From an uncultured Clostridium sp. (GTDB lineage: Bacteria; Bacillota; Clostridia; TANB77; CAG-508): DNA of 10,295 bases. Location of the stretch: NCBI GenBank assembly GCA_947057505.1, contig CAMSEM010000042.1, forward strand, positions 1 through 10,295, given 5' to 3'. The position numbers and the translations under genes were made by a program. How positions within the stretch are numbered: position 1 is the first letter of the stretch; every line of letters starts with the position of its first letter. Positions 1-6,193 of the stretch are shown piece after piece. The notes beneath the pieces are model-generated. The model was given only the letters and a program-made list of their open reading frames with translations. It was not told the origin of the DNA and did no database searches.

Positions 1-101
1 ACATAACAAACTCTAAGACTTTTGTTAGTAAACTTACTGAGTATGGTGATTTAGTAATAAAAAATAATGCTTTAAAAACAGCACTTACTTATTTTATTTA
101 G
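1..101 (+). CDS. 3' end of an unidentified gene (partial)
   Basis: An open frame enters from the left edge (codons from position 3) and ends at TAG 99-101, giving about 32 C-terminal residues that end in LKTALTYFI. The other two plus-strand frames stop within the first 15 bases. The piece is too short to assign to a family. It is followed about 30 bp later by a strong hairpin with a T-run, as expected for a real gene end, and it converges with the M23 peptidase gene. Product unknown. Confidence 0.5.
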   Translation, partial: ITNSKTFVSKLTEYGDLVIKNNALKTALTYFI

Positions 102-130
102 TTATACCAACTAATTTAGTATTAAAAAAG

Positions 131-160
131 CACTTCAACTTTGTATATAAGGTTGAAGTG
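131..160. terminator. Bidirectional rho-independent terminator
   Basis: CACTTCAAC (131-139) pairs perfectly with GTTGAAGTG (152-160), and a few inner T-A/T-G pairs can extend the stem. It is followed by eight T on the plus strand (161-168) and preceded by six A (124-129), which form the U-tract for minus-strand transcription. It lies between two convergent genes and probably serves both. The M23 stop codon overlaps the plus-strand T-run. Confidence 0.85.
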
Positions 161-166
161 TTTTTT

Positions 167-1132
167 TTAATATACATAATTTTGTGGATTATATAATACT
201 CCATTTACTCTTACTTCTAAGTGTAAGTGTGGTCCAGTTGAGTTACCTGTTGAACCTACTTTTCCTATTACTTGCCCTTGTGATATGGTTTGACCTGCTG
301 ATACATTTAATTGACTGCAGTGAGCATATAGTGTTTGTACGCCATTTCCATGTGTGATGATAATCATTTTTCCATAAGAACCATTATAACCTGCTTTGCT
401 TACTGTTCCAGCAGCGGCTGCTTTTATTGGAGTACCAGTAGGGGCAGCTATATCTAACCCTCTGTGTGGTGTACTACGTATACTTTCTCTACTTCCAAAT
501 CTAGACATGATAATTCCAGAAATCGGTCTTACCAAACTGACTCCTAAATCTACTTTTTTACTAGAACTTCCTGATACATAACCTGATGATACATTAGCTA
601 CGTAAGTAGTTTTTGGCTTAGGTGCTGAATATAATTTAGATACACATTTTTCTACTGATGTAAATTCTTTGGTTTGTGTATCATATTTTTCAATGATACC
701 TATGTTGTTTTTGTTTGTACTATTTTTCTCTTTTAATTTTGCTATTACCTCTTCTGCTTCTTCAAAAGTAGCTACATATAGTTTTTCTTCTCTGCTATCT
801 GTAATGGCATAATATTTATAGTATTGTGTACCATTTTGAGTTACTTTGTTATATATTTCCTCCTCATTTGGTGTAATATCTTTCTTTAGTAAGCAAAGTG
901 TGTACTCTGGTACAGAGTCTATTTGCCTAAATGCTATTCCCTCTTCTTGTTCTCCTTCCATATAGCTATTAATTTTATTTTGTAATTCACTTTTGTTTTC
1001 TGTATAGCCTATTAATTCTCCATTTAAGCTAACTGCATAGGTTGGCTTATAAAAATAGGCAACTGCTCCTACAATAAGAAATGCCGATATAATGGCTAAT
1101 ACAATTACTTTTATGGATGTTCTAAAGAACAT
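167..1132 (-). CDS. Membrane-anchored M23-family (LytM-type) peptidoglycan endopeptidase
   Basis: This is a zinc metallopeptidase of family M23 that should cleave peptide cross-links in the cell wall from the outer face of the membrane. The protein (321 aa from this start) begins with a hydrophobic segment at about residues 6-28 (KVIVLAIISAFLIVGAVAYF). A region of about 130 residues with no recognised catalytic motif follows; it contains a Y-V-L-N-G-E-L-I-G strand typical of extracytoplasmic modules in clostridial M23 proteins. After a Ser/Gly linker comes the M23 domain (about residues 198-321) with HRGLD (first zinc His and Asp), YAH and GPHLHLE (second zinc His pair), so the active site is intact. 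An upstream ATG at 1171 would add 13 residues but has no Shine-Dalgarno. The ATG at 1132 is preceded by AAAAAAGG at good spacing and puts the membrane segment near the N-terminus. SpoIIQ-like sporulation proteins have this architecture, but that role is not shown here. Confidence 0.9.
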   Translation of the reverse strand: MFFRTSIKVIVLAIISAFLIVGAVAYFYKPTYAVSLNGELIGYTENKSELQNKINSYMEGEQEEGIAFRQIDSVPEYTLCLLKKDITPNEEEIYNKVTQNGTQYYKYYAITDSREEKLYVATFEEAEEVIAKLKEKNSTNKNNIGIIEKYDTQTKEFTSVEKCVSKLYSAPKPKTTYVANVSSGYVSGSSSKKVDLGVSLVRPISGIIMSRFGSRESIRSTPHRGLDIAAPTGTPIKAAAAGTVSKAGYNGSYGKMIIITHGNGVQTLYAHCSQLNVSAGQTISQGQVIGKVGSTGNSTGPHLHLEVRVNGVLYNPQNYVY

Positions 1133-1190
1133 TACAACCTTTTTTAAAGTATAAATTGTAAACACTCCCATCTTTTTTTATTTCTTTACT

Positions 1191-1219
1191 ATTTTATCGC
1201 ATTTTTTAAAATTTTACAA
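1191..1219 (-). promoter_or_regulatory. Probable sigma-A promoter of the M23 peptidase gene
   Basis: On the minus strand TTGTAA (1214-1219) is followed after exactly 17 bp by TAAAAT (1191-1196). The predicted transcript start near 1184 gives a leader of about 50 nt to the ATG at 1132, but only about 13 nt to the ATG at 1171, which supports the downstream start. The region is AT-rich, so a chance match is possible. Confidence 0.5.
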
Positions 1220-1362
1220 GATGTTTTGGGAAATTTCGTTTAGATACTAGTAAGCATTTCAGTTGCTTTACTTCAAACTCCTTGTAATATAGAATTTTAT
1301 AAGTGGAGCGAGTTGTTCTTATTATCTGTGAATTGTAATTAATTACTATTCTGCAAAAAAAT

Positions 1363-1403
1363 AAAACTCATTTTAGATTTATTTTAAATCCAAAGTGAGT
1401 TTT
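1363..1403 (-). terminator. Terminator of the CotF-like operon
   Basis: AAAACTCA (1363-1370) pairs with TGAGTTTT (1396-1403). The stem continues through TTTT/AAAG and, after one mismatch, GATTT/AAATC, around a 5-nt loop. On the minus strand it is followed by a run of seven T (complement of 1355-1361). It lies about 70 bp past the stop of the 81-aa coat gene. The plus-strand side also has T-rich sequence, so it may work both ways, but no plus-strand gene precedes it. Confidence 0.75.
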
Positions 1404-1423
1404 TCGCTATTTTTTTCTTCATT

Positions 1424-1474
1424 GCTCGGGGTTTTATTCCCCTAATTAGGGTGACTGACCACCGTCCCCAAAAC
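1424..1474. repeat. REP-like G/C-rich palindromic element (remnant)
   Basis: This short stretch stands out from its AT-rich surroundings. Read on the minus strand it contains GGGGACGGTGGTCAGTCA, followed by the 12-bp perfect palindrome CCCTAATTAGGG (1440-1451) and a GGGG/CCCC hairpin (1428-1442). GGGGACGG...GTCA blocks like this recur as dispersed REP-type elements linked to IS200-like (RAYT) transposases in Firmicutes. That assignment is from memory of the family, not a search. No transposase is in the window. The element lies between the coat gene stop and its terminator, so it is transcribed. Confidence 0.4.
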
Positions 1475-1476
1475 CG

Positions 1477-1722
1477 TTATTGTTGTAGTTCGTCTTTAAC
1501 AGTTTGAATTTCTGTTACAGTTGCTTTTTGTGCAGGTTGATAGTAACCTTTTGCTTGTGCTACTTTAAATAATTCATATTGAAAACTTTCATCATTGTTT
1601 CTAATTTGTTGAAATGTTTGTCTTAATTGCATATTTTCTGCTTCAGAAATTGCAGTTTGATAAGCAGTTAAATCTGCTTTTACACTCCCTAATATGTCAT
1701 TTACCATTGTTTTTTCGTCCAT
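1477..1722 (-). CDS. Spore coat protein, CotF-like (Coat F domain, 81 aa)
   Basis: This small helical protein matches the Coat F family, ferritin-like four-helix proteins found in the spore coat. Typical features are the opening acidic MDEKTMVNDILGSVKADLTAY, the A-I-S-E-A-E-N helix, L-R-Q-T-F-Q-Q-I-R and the C-terminal K-G-Y-Y-Q-P, a variant of the KGWY/KGYY signature of the family. The start is secure because AAGGAGG lies about 10 nt upstream of the ATG. It is the second gene of an operon, 21 bp downstream of the 62-aa gene, and is followed by a REP-like element and a terminator. Expression during sporulation from a mother-cell sigma factor is expected for the family. The length is normal for short clostridial CotF paralogues, which are about half of Bacillus CotF. 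Confidence 0.85.
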   Translation of the reverse strand: MDEKTMVNDILGSVKADLTAYQTAISEAENMQLRQTFQQIRNNDESFQYELFKVAQAKGYYQPAQKATVTEIQTVKDELQQ

Positions 1723-1743
1723 CTTTTTATTTCCTCCTTATTT

Positions 1744-1932
1744 TTATTCACTTAAAAAAGATAATAATTTTTGTTTTGTGTTTAGAGCATCTTGTGCTGA
1801 CTTTGCAAACATTTGCTTAATTTGTGGATCTACAGCTTGCGAAGAAAAAGTATTTAATTTTTGATATGCAGTTTCGTGTGCTCCTATTAAGTGTCTTAAA
1901 TGTTGTAATTCTACTTGTGTTAAGTTTGGCAT
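1744..1932 (-). CDS. Small spore-coat-associated (CotF-related) protein, 62 aa
   Basis: The protein is entirely helical: MPNLTQVELQHLRHLIGAHE, then a second helix of the type Q-I-K-Q-M-F-A-K-S-A-Q-D-A. In clostridia such short proteins usually precede a Coat F gene and resemble half of the ferritin-like coat fold, with the L-x-x-L-R-H-L-I-G-A-H-E motif as the best marker. An AAAGGAT ribosome-binding site lies about 10 nt upstream of the ATG. It is separated from the CotF-like gene by 21 bp and is almost surely co-transcribed, so the two may form a heterodimeric coat unit (inference). I could not pick a convincing SigE or SigK promoter in the 85 bp upstream. Confidence 0.75.
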   Translation of the reverse strand: MPNLTQVELQHLRHLIGAHETAYQKLNTFSSQAVDPQIKQMFAKSAQDALNTKQKLLSFLSE

Positions 1933-2020
1933 AATTTATCAATCCTTTCTTTTCAAAATTATAATGTTTTATAATACATTTACTTTTATTATTAGCTGTT
2001 TTAACTGTTTTTATACAAAA

Positions 2021-2057
2021 AATAAGACTTTCTATCTATTTTTAAGAAAGTCTTATT
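2021..2057 (-). terminator. Terminator of the LPQTG surface protein gene
   Basis: A perfect 13-bp stem joins AATAAGACTTTCT (2021-2033) to AGAAAGTCTTATT (2045-2057) around an 11-nt loop, 14 bp past the stop codon at 2071. On the minus strand the stem runs straight into TTTT (complement of 2017-2020). The plus-strand side is also T-rich. It insulates the surface protein gene from the coat operon. Confidence 0.85.
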
Positions 2058-2070
2058 TTAAATTTACTTA

Positions 2071-2895
2071 TTATTTTGTTTCTTTATATTTTTGATACTT
2101 TATATAACTAATAATTATAGCTAAAATAGCTACTACAATTGCTACAATAATTGCTGTTTCATAATAACCTGTTTGTGGTAATTTACCTTTGCTAATATTT
2201 TCTTGTTGCTTATTATTGTTCTTATTTTCGTTATTGTTTGAACCAATTATATTTAAAACTGTTTCATTTTTTGTACTATTATTGTTGCTTCCATTTGAAT
2301 TATTTGTATTTTGTGAACCGCCTTGGTTGTTTCCTGAATTGCCTGGGTCTTTTTCTGTATTTCCACCAATTTGATTGTTGGATCCATTTCCATCTCCAGA
2401 GCTTGCTGTACCATTTACTTTAATAGCAATTGTTTTGTCGGCTACTGGTATATCATTTTTCCCATCATTTGAAGCTATTTTTGTAAAATTAATGTTACCA
2501 GTTTTTCCTTTTGCATTTTCTTTTACTTTTAATGTTATTGTTCCAATTTCTTGATCAGTTTTAACACCTGCTGATAGTAACATTGCAAGTAATGTTCCAT
2601 ATTGTTCATTACCTTTTTCATCATTATATGTGATTGACCAGTTGTTTTTTGATGTTATTTTAACATTTTCAAATACATTTTCATCATATTTGAATACACA
2701 TGAAAGTGTATTAATTCCTAATTCTCCTGCGTTTATATCTGATATTTTTAAGTCAATTGTAATGGTTTTTCCAGCATCTACTTTTGTTGCACTTGGTGTT
2801 GCAGTAAATTTAATGCTTGCTGCACTTACAGTTTGCATAGCCATTGCCCCTATAATGATTGCTACTATTATTAATGTAGTTAATATTTTTTTCAT
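2071..2895 (-). CDS. LPXTG-anchored surface protein with a single cohesin-like domain
   Basis: This protein should be secreted and linked to peptidoglycan by sortase. Residues 1-25 form a signal peptide (MKKI, hydrophobic core, cleavage after VSA). Residues about 27-160 resemble a cohesin or related beta-sandwich domain: SIKFTATPSATKVDAGKTIT, then N-T-L-S-C-V-F-K-Y-D-E-N-V-F, and G-T-I-T-L-K-V-K. Residues 161-237 are a low-complexity Asn/Gly/Ser linker that would span the wall. The end is a textbook sorting signal: LPQTG (239-243), a hydrophobic stretch (247-263) and a basic tail (KYQKYKETK). GAGGGAT lies about 8 nt before the ATG. Cohesins bind dockerins in cellulosomes, but single-cohesin-fold surface proteins are common in gut clostridia without cellulosomes, so dockerin binding is only a possibility. 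No sortase is in the window. The FxLYD gene lies 94 bp upstream in the same direction. Confidence 0.88.
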   Translation of the reverse strand: MKKILTTLIIVAIIIGAMAMQTVSAASIKFTATPSATKVDAGKTITIDLKISDINAGELGINTLSCVFKYDENVFENVKITSKNNWSITYNDEKGNEQYGTLLAMLLSAGVKTDQEIGTITLKVKENAKGKTGNINFTKIASNDGKNDIPVADKTIAIKVNGTASSGDGNGSNNQIGGNTEKDPGNSGNNQGGSQNTNNSNGSNNNSTKNETVLNIIGSNNNENKNNNKQQENISKGKLPQTGYYETAIIVAIVVAILAIIISYIKYQKYKETK

Positions 2896-2945
2896 TTTTT
2901 ATCCCTCGTATTTCATATATTTACAATCTTTTTTTGCAAAATCTT

Positions 2946-2982
2946 ACATTAAAAAATAGATTGTATAAGAAATTTTTAATGT
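2946..2982 (-). terminator. Weak AT-only hairpin after the FxLYD gene
   Basis: ACATTAAAAA (2946-2955) is the exact complement of TTTTTAATGT (2973-2982) across a 17-nt gap. It starts 7 bp past the stop of the FxLYD gene. The stem has only one G-C pair and the tail (AAGATTTT) is poor, so it may be leaky or accidental. If leaky, the LPQTG gene would also be read from the FxLYD promoter. Confidence 0.35.
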
Positions 2983-2989
2983 AATTTTG

Positions 2990-3430
2990 TTATTTTGATA
3001 TTTGTATATCATAAGCATTTGTATAATCAAATGTTGTTGATACATTCAAGTTTGTACTTTCTCCTGGTTGTAATTTTTTAATCCATGGCTCTATAGTTGT
3101 CATTGTGTTACCTTCTTTATCTAAAAAAGTAATTGTTATAATATAATCACCTTTTTCTTCTCCTGATTTATTAGTTATACTTCCTGTTAATTTTGTTATA
3201 TTACCATTTTCAGTTAAAGCTAGGTTTGTTATTTCTAAGCCATCTACTTGTCTAGCTTTTTCTAATTTTGGGTTTATGCTAATTTTGGAGCCATCTTCTT
3301 GTACTTTTACTAAATTTTGTGGTTGATTATTATTGTTAATATTTGAAATAATAAAATAAGATGCTGTACAAAGTATAGCTAGTAACATTATAGTACAGGC
3401 AATAATAATTACTATTTTTTTGTTTTTCAT
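2990..3430 (-). CDS. Membrane-anchored FxLYD-domain protein
   Basis: The N-terminus is a membrane anchor (residues 5-29, KIVIIIACTIMLLAIL onward) followed by an Asn-rich spacer. Residues about 64-146 fit the FxLYD beta-sandwich family seen in small extracytoplasmic proteins of Gram-positives: G-L-E-I-T-N, L-T-G-S-I-T-N-K-S, Y-I-I-T-I-T-F-L-D-K-E-G, L-Q-P-G-E-S-T and the closing A-Y-D-I-Q-I. Exposure on the outer face of the membrane is inferred. A Cys at residue 21 lacks a proper lipobox, so a lipoprotein is unlikely. The start is well supported by AAGGAGATACAA directly before the ATG and by a consensus promoter upstream. The molecular function of the family is not established. Regulation may extend to the LPQTG gene downstream. 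Confidence 0.8.
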   Translation of the reverse strand: MKNKKIVIIIACTIMLLAILCTASYFIISNINNNNQPQNLVKVQEDGSKISINPKLEKARQVDGLEITNLALTENGNITKLTGSITNKSGEEKGDYIITITFLDKEGNTMTTIEPWIKKLQPGESTNLNVSTTFDYTNAYDIQISK

Positions 3431-3466
3431 TTGTATCTCCTTCTATTTTGTGTAATTATATTAATA

Positions 3467-3496
3467 ATTATACACATATTAAAATAAACTTGTCAA
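3467..3496 (-). promoter_or_regulatory. Consensus sigma-A promoter of the FxLYD gene
   Basis: On the minus strand TTGACA (3491-3496) and TATAAT (3467-3472) are both perfect and separated by 18 bp. The predicted transcript start is near 3460, giving a leader of about 30 nt with a strong AGGAG site. This is one of the two best promoters in the window and suggests strong vegetative expression. Confidence 0.85.
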
Positions 3497-3674
3497 TAAT
3501 TAAATTATACCAATTATATAAAATTAATTTAAATTTATTTTATATTATTATAACCATCTTTTTTAAAAAAGTAAATATAAAATAAAAAATGTAATAAATT
3601 TGTAATATAAAAAATTGTAACTACCATAAAAAATAAAAAGGTATAGTTGCAAAAATATAAGTATTAAATATTAA
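3497..3674. other. AT-rich non-coding stretch
   Basis: About 180 bp of almost pure A/T with stops in all frames. The only structure seen is a poor imperfect hairpin (TGTAACTACC at 3616-3625 against GGTATAGTTGCA at 3640-3651). I see no promoter or ribosome-binding site leading into the plus-strand fragment that begins at about 3675, which argues that the fragment lacks its own expression signals. Confidence 0.6.
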
Positions 3675-3790
3675 AATACTAGTGTAACCACAGTAGATGG
3701 AAATGGAAACATAATTGCAAAGGCACCAGGAACTGTAAGAATAACTGCTACTGCAGCAGATGGAAGTGGAAAGACGGCAACAAGTACAAT
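3675..3790 (+). pseudogene. Truncated Big_2 domain fragment (copy of part of the large surface gene)
   Basis: Read in the frame of positions 3675, 3678 and so on, this encodes N-T-S-V-T-T-V-D-G-N-G-N-I-I-A-K-A-P-G-T-V-R-I-T-A-T and on to T-S-T-I, the C-terminal half of a Big_2 bacterial Ig-like domain. The frame has a stop just upstream (TAA 3672-3674), no start codon, and runs into TGA at 3810-3812 after the junction with the next module. It nearly duplicates residues of the first Big_2 domain of the large minus-strand gene. It is a displaced, untranslated or mis-framed remnant. Confidence 0.8.
3688..3790 (+). repeat. 103-bp inverted repeat, partner at 7236-7338
   Basis: Compared base by base, 3688-3790 (plus) equals the minus strand of 7236-7338 at 102 of 103 positions; the only difference is G at 3700 against A. 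Five further bases (AACAG) match on the right if one extra T at 3791 is skipped. To the left, 3675-3687 differs at 4 of 13 positions, so the identity ends abruptly. The near-identity includes synonymous sites, which points to a recent duplication or gene conversion. Confidence 0.92.
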
Positions 3791-4500
3791 TAACAGCAAG
3801 TGGATTAAGTGAATATACAGAGTATTATTATTACATAACAGTAAGTGATGGAAGAGGAGGTACAGTTCAATCAGCTACCCAAGGGCCTGTAAGGACGTTA
3901 TGCAGTGGCGCAAGCTTAACGTGTAATGGACCATTCGAAGATTATGAGGATTGTGAAGAGTGTAATGGTACTGGACATAGTAGTTATTTAGTTCTAATCT
4001 GGGGAGGAGATTTAGATCCCTATGGATGTCCAGATTGTGGTGATTATAATGTATATCCTCGAAATTATGGTTGCTCAATTTGTGCTGGTGGAGAAACTAC
4101 AGCTACTAAATTATTTTCTATAAACTACTGCCAAACATGTGGATATCAATCAAATGATCCTTATAATATGCATCACCATGATTCTCCTTGTAAAACATGT
4201 AATGGTACTGGAAAAGGAACAAAGAGTTATCCAATAAACTGTATACATGGACAAAGTTCAACTCATAAATACTGTGTACATAATCTAATGGAAGAACATG
4301 AAGATCTAATTGAATTATGGGAATACTTGGAAAGAATATCAAAAAACATAGCAACACGAACAGACATTACCATTAATAGTAATACTCAAAGCGTAAGTGG
4401 AACAACAGAGAATGGAGAAAGCTATAAAATAGCAGTAGGTGATACATTTAAAGTAAGACATAATAATGAATCAATACTTAGGACAATAAGAGTTTCTTGA
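3760..4500 (+). CDS. FN3-end plus DnaJ-type Cys-rich C-terminal module (displaced 3' gene fragment)
   Basis: The longest frame runs from ATG 3760, but its first 10 residues are the copied Big_2 DNA read out of frame and no ribosome-binding site precedes it, so this is probably not a true start. Recognisable sequence begins at L-T-A-S-G-L-S-E-Y-T-E-Y-Y-Y-Y, the end of a fibronectin III-like domain (to about residue 46). A Cys-rich module follows at residues 48-172 with five CxxC pairs (65/68, 90/93, 105/108, 124/127, 144/147). Two of these are CxxCNGTG, as in the DnaJ zinc-binding domain, and zinc binding is inferred. Residues 175-246 are a mixed tail with a short helix (EDLIELWEYLERI). There is no J-domain, so it is not a chaperone. 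A hairpin terminator follows 46 bp after the stop. It looks like an alternative C-terminus of a large surface protein, cut off from its 5' part. Deleting one T near 3790-3791 would join it in frame to the Big_2 fragment. Confidence 0.6.
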   Translation: MEVERRQQVQLTASGLSEYTEYYYYITVSDGRGGTVQSATQGPVRTLCSGASLTCNGPFEDYEDCEECNGTGHSSYLVLIWGGDLDPYGCPDCGDYNVYPRNYGCSICAGGETTATKLFSINYCQTCGYQSNDPYNMHHHDSPCKTCNGTGKGTKSYPINCIHGQSSTHKYCVHNLMEEHEDLIELWEYLERISKNIATRTDITINSNTQSVSGTTENGESYKIAVGDTFKVRHNNESILRTIRVS

Positions 4501-4546
4501 TTTTAGCATGATGATTTAGTAAATTAAATTGAAAAACAACTATCCT

Positions 4547-4583
4547 AAAAGTCCCCCAACACTAAAATTGTTGGAGGACTTTT
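4547..4583 (+). terminator. Terminator after the FN3/Cys-rich fragment
   Basis: A 14-bp stem joins AAAAGTCCCCCAAC (4547-4560) to GTTGGAGGACTTTT (4570-4583) with one C/A mismatch and a 9-nt loop, followed by TTTAAATCTTT. The symmetric A/T ends may also allow it to stop the ATPase transcript from the other side. Its C-rich design resembles the hairpin at 6194-6225 that follows the large surface gene. Confidence 0.75.
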
Positions 4584-4646
4584 AAATCTTTACAATAGAG
4601 AGTATCATAAAGTATTAATTGAATTTGAATAGTTCTTTAAAAGACT

Positions 4647-5942
4647 TTATTCTATACAAAATACTGCGTATACTGGTATTGATTTTATACCATTTACATA
4701 TCCAAAATTCTTTGTAGATATTCTAATAGCATATTTTGGATTATACTTTTCTTTATATATTTTCAAACTTTTAGATTGAGTATTATCTCCTGATTTTACC
4801 TCAATGGGTATAATTCCATCTTTATTATATAGTAAAAAGTCAATCTCAGCCTTATTGCCAGAATTCCAATAATATAAGGATATATTATTAGCTCTAAAAG
4901 CTTGTGCAACATAATTTTCTACTATTGCTCCTTTAAACATAAATGTTTCATTTAATAATATTTCTGAAAATTCAATTTCTAATAGAGAAGTTAATATTCC
5001 AACATCACTTAAATATAATTTAAATATATCTTCTTGTGCATAGGCTTTAAGTGGTGGTTCTATTTTATTAACATATTTACATTTATATATCATTTCACTT
5101 GATTCTAACCAATCTATTGCACTTTCAAAACTTCTTTTGTTAGCACCTTTTTCAATATCTACATATTTAAACTTTTTATTTTCTTTTGCTAAAGAACTTG
5201 GAATAGTATTATATACTTTTTCGATCTTTATAGATTCACTATTATTTAGTGTATATTTATTCATATCTGCTAAATATGATATAACAATGTTATTAAGTAT
5301 ATTTTTGTTCCATAATAAGATGTCCTCATTTACATTTTTATATTCTAAAACTGCAGCTGGCATTCCACCTATACATAAATATGCTCGATACATATCTAAC
5401 AATTTGTCATGTATACTTATTTCTTCTAAGTTGTCATAACATTTCTTAATTTCCTCTACCCACATGTGTTTATCTAATGCATCTAAAAACTCTTCAAAGT
5501 CCATAGGATGCATAAATTCAATTTGTACTTTACCTACTGGGAAGGAAGATTTAAATCTACGTATTTTTACTCCTAATAAACTTCCAGCACAAATAATTCT
5601 ATAATGTAGATTACTTTCACAAAATGCTTTTAAAGAACTAATAGCATTTTCAGACTCTTGAATTTCATCAATAAATACTATTGTTTTTTCAGGAATTATT
5701 TTTCTATTTAATTCTAATTCTAATTTTCTAACTTTATTTTCAAAGTTGGAATTTTCTTCAAATATTTTAACAATGCTTGGTTTTTCCATTAAATTTATGT
5801 ATATATAATCTTCAAATTCGTTTTGACAGAATTTATTTATGAGATATGTTTTTCCAATTTGTCTAGAACCTACAACCATTAAAGGAGTATTAATATTTTT
5901 GTTTTTCCAATTCATTAAAATATTATAAAATTTTCTTTTCAT
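4647..5942 (-). CDS. AAA_14 / DUF4143 family ATPase (431 aa)
   Basis: This is a full-length member of the common AAA_14-DUF4143 family of prokaryotic P-loop ATPases. The Walker A motif is GSRQIGKT (residues 25-32) and Walker B is VFIDEIQ (89-95). The sensor-like strand I-I-C-A-G-S-L-L-G follows at 117-125. A winged-helix-like segment lies at about 240-300. The DUF4143 part at about 335-390 has a nuclease-like pattern: E342, A-E-I-D-F (D368) and I-E-V-K-S-G (E381, K383), similar to a PD-(D/E)XK core. All these residues are present, so the enzyme looks intact. The biological role of the family is not settled; nucleic-acid action is suspected. GGTGAT lies just before the ATG and a consensus promoter ends about 17 bp upstream. 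It stands alone, between two surface-protein 3' ends that point toward it. Confidence 0.9.
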   Translation of the reverse strand: MKRKFYNILMNWKNKNINTPLMVVGSRQIGKTYLINKFCQNEFEDYIYINLMEKPSIVKIFEENSNFENKVRKLELELNRKIIPEKTIVFIDEIQESENAISSLKAFCESNLHYRIICAGSLLGVKIRRFKSSFPVGKVQIEFMHPMDFEEFLDALDKHMWVEEIKKCYDNLEEISIHDKLLDMYRAYLCIGGMPAAVLEYKNVNEDILLWNKNILNNIVISYLADMNKYTLNNSESIKIEKVYNTIPSSLAKENKKFKYVDIEKGANKRSFESAIDWLESSEMIYKCKYVNKIEPPLKAYAQEDIFKLYLSDVGILTSLLEIEFSEILLNETFMFKGAIVENYVAQAFRANNISLYYWNSGNKAEIDFLLYNKDGIIPIEVKSGDNTQSKSLKIYKEKYNPKYAIRISTKNFGYVNGIKSIPVYAVFCIE

Positions 5943-5958
5943 TTACATCACCATATTT

Positions 5959-5987
5959 ATTTTACTATTATTTGAATGAAACGTCAA
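5959..5987 (-). promoter_or_regulatory. Sigma-A promoter of the ATPase gene
   Basis: On the minus strand TTGACG (5982-5987) and TAAAAT (5959-5964) are separated by exactly 17 bp. The expected start near 5952 leaves a leader of only about 10 nt, which carries GGTGAT. The -35 box sits at the edge of the first of three 33-bp-spaced repeats, so protein binding there could control access of RNA polymerase. Confidence 0.8.
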
Positions 5988-6080
5988 TATTTTTACATTT
6001 TTTTGATATCACTTAGAAACATGACTTGCGTTTTTTAAATACCACTTTATGACGGATTATGCATTTTTTTGACACCACTT
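5982..6080 (-). repeat. Three direct repeats with exact 33-bp spacing upstream of the ATPase gene
   Basis: The conserved core, best seen on the minus strand as AAGTGGTGTCAAAAAAATG (6062-6080), recurs as TAAGTGATATCAAAAAAATG (5996-6015) and more loosely as AAGTGGTATTTAAAAAACG (6029-6047). The shared AAGTG ends at 6014, 6047 and 6080, exactly 33 bp apart, about three helical turns. The rest of each unit is not conserved. Identical spacing and position directly upstream of the -10/-35 suggest an operator array. The ligand is unknown; the ATPase itself has a winged-helix-like segment. Confidence 0.65.
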
Positions 6081-6193
6081 TTTAATTATACTTGTTGAAA
6101 GTAGTACTATTTATATTATTTATTTCTAAAATAAAAATAAATTAATTAAAAAAGTGCTTACCTATTGATATATTATAAACTTGTTGACAATCT

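Noticed and set aside
2630..2959. Plus-strand open frame of 109 codons with hydrophobic stretches
   Set aside because: It is antisense to the signal peptide and cohesin region of the LPQTG gene, whose domains, ribosome-binding site and terminator are convincing.
3366..3370. Lipoprotein signal in the FxLYD protein (Cys at residue 21)
   Set aside because: The residues before the Cys are A-I-L, without the small residue needed at -1, so it is read as an uncleaved membrane anchor.
4118..4357. Minus-strand open frames opposite the Cys-rich fragment (also 3875-4078)
   Set aside because: The plus strand carries ordered CxxC and CxxCNGTG motifs; the minus-strand translations are His/Tyr-rich shadows without family features.
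5137..5439. Plus-strand open frame of 100 codons
   Set aside because: It lies entirely antisense within the intact AAA_14/DUF4143 ATPase gene and has no start signals.
5982..6080. CRISPR-like regular repeats
   Set aside because: There are only three units, the repeats are imperfect and the intervening sequence is about 14 bp, far shorter than spacers. A promoter-proximal operator array fits better.
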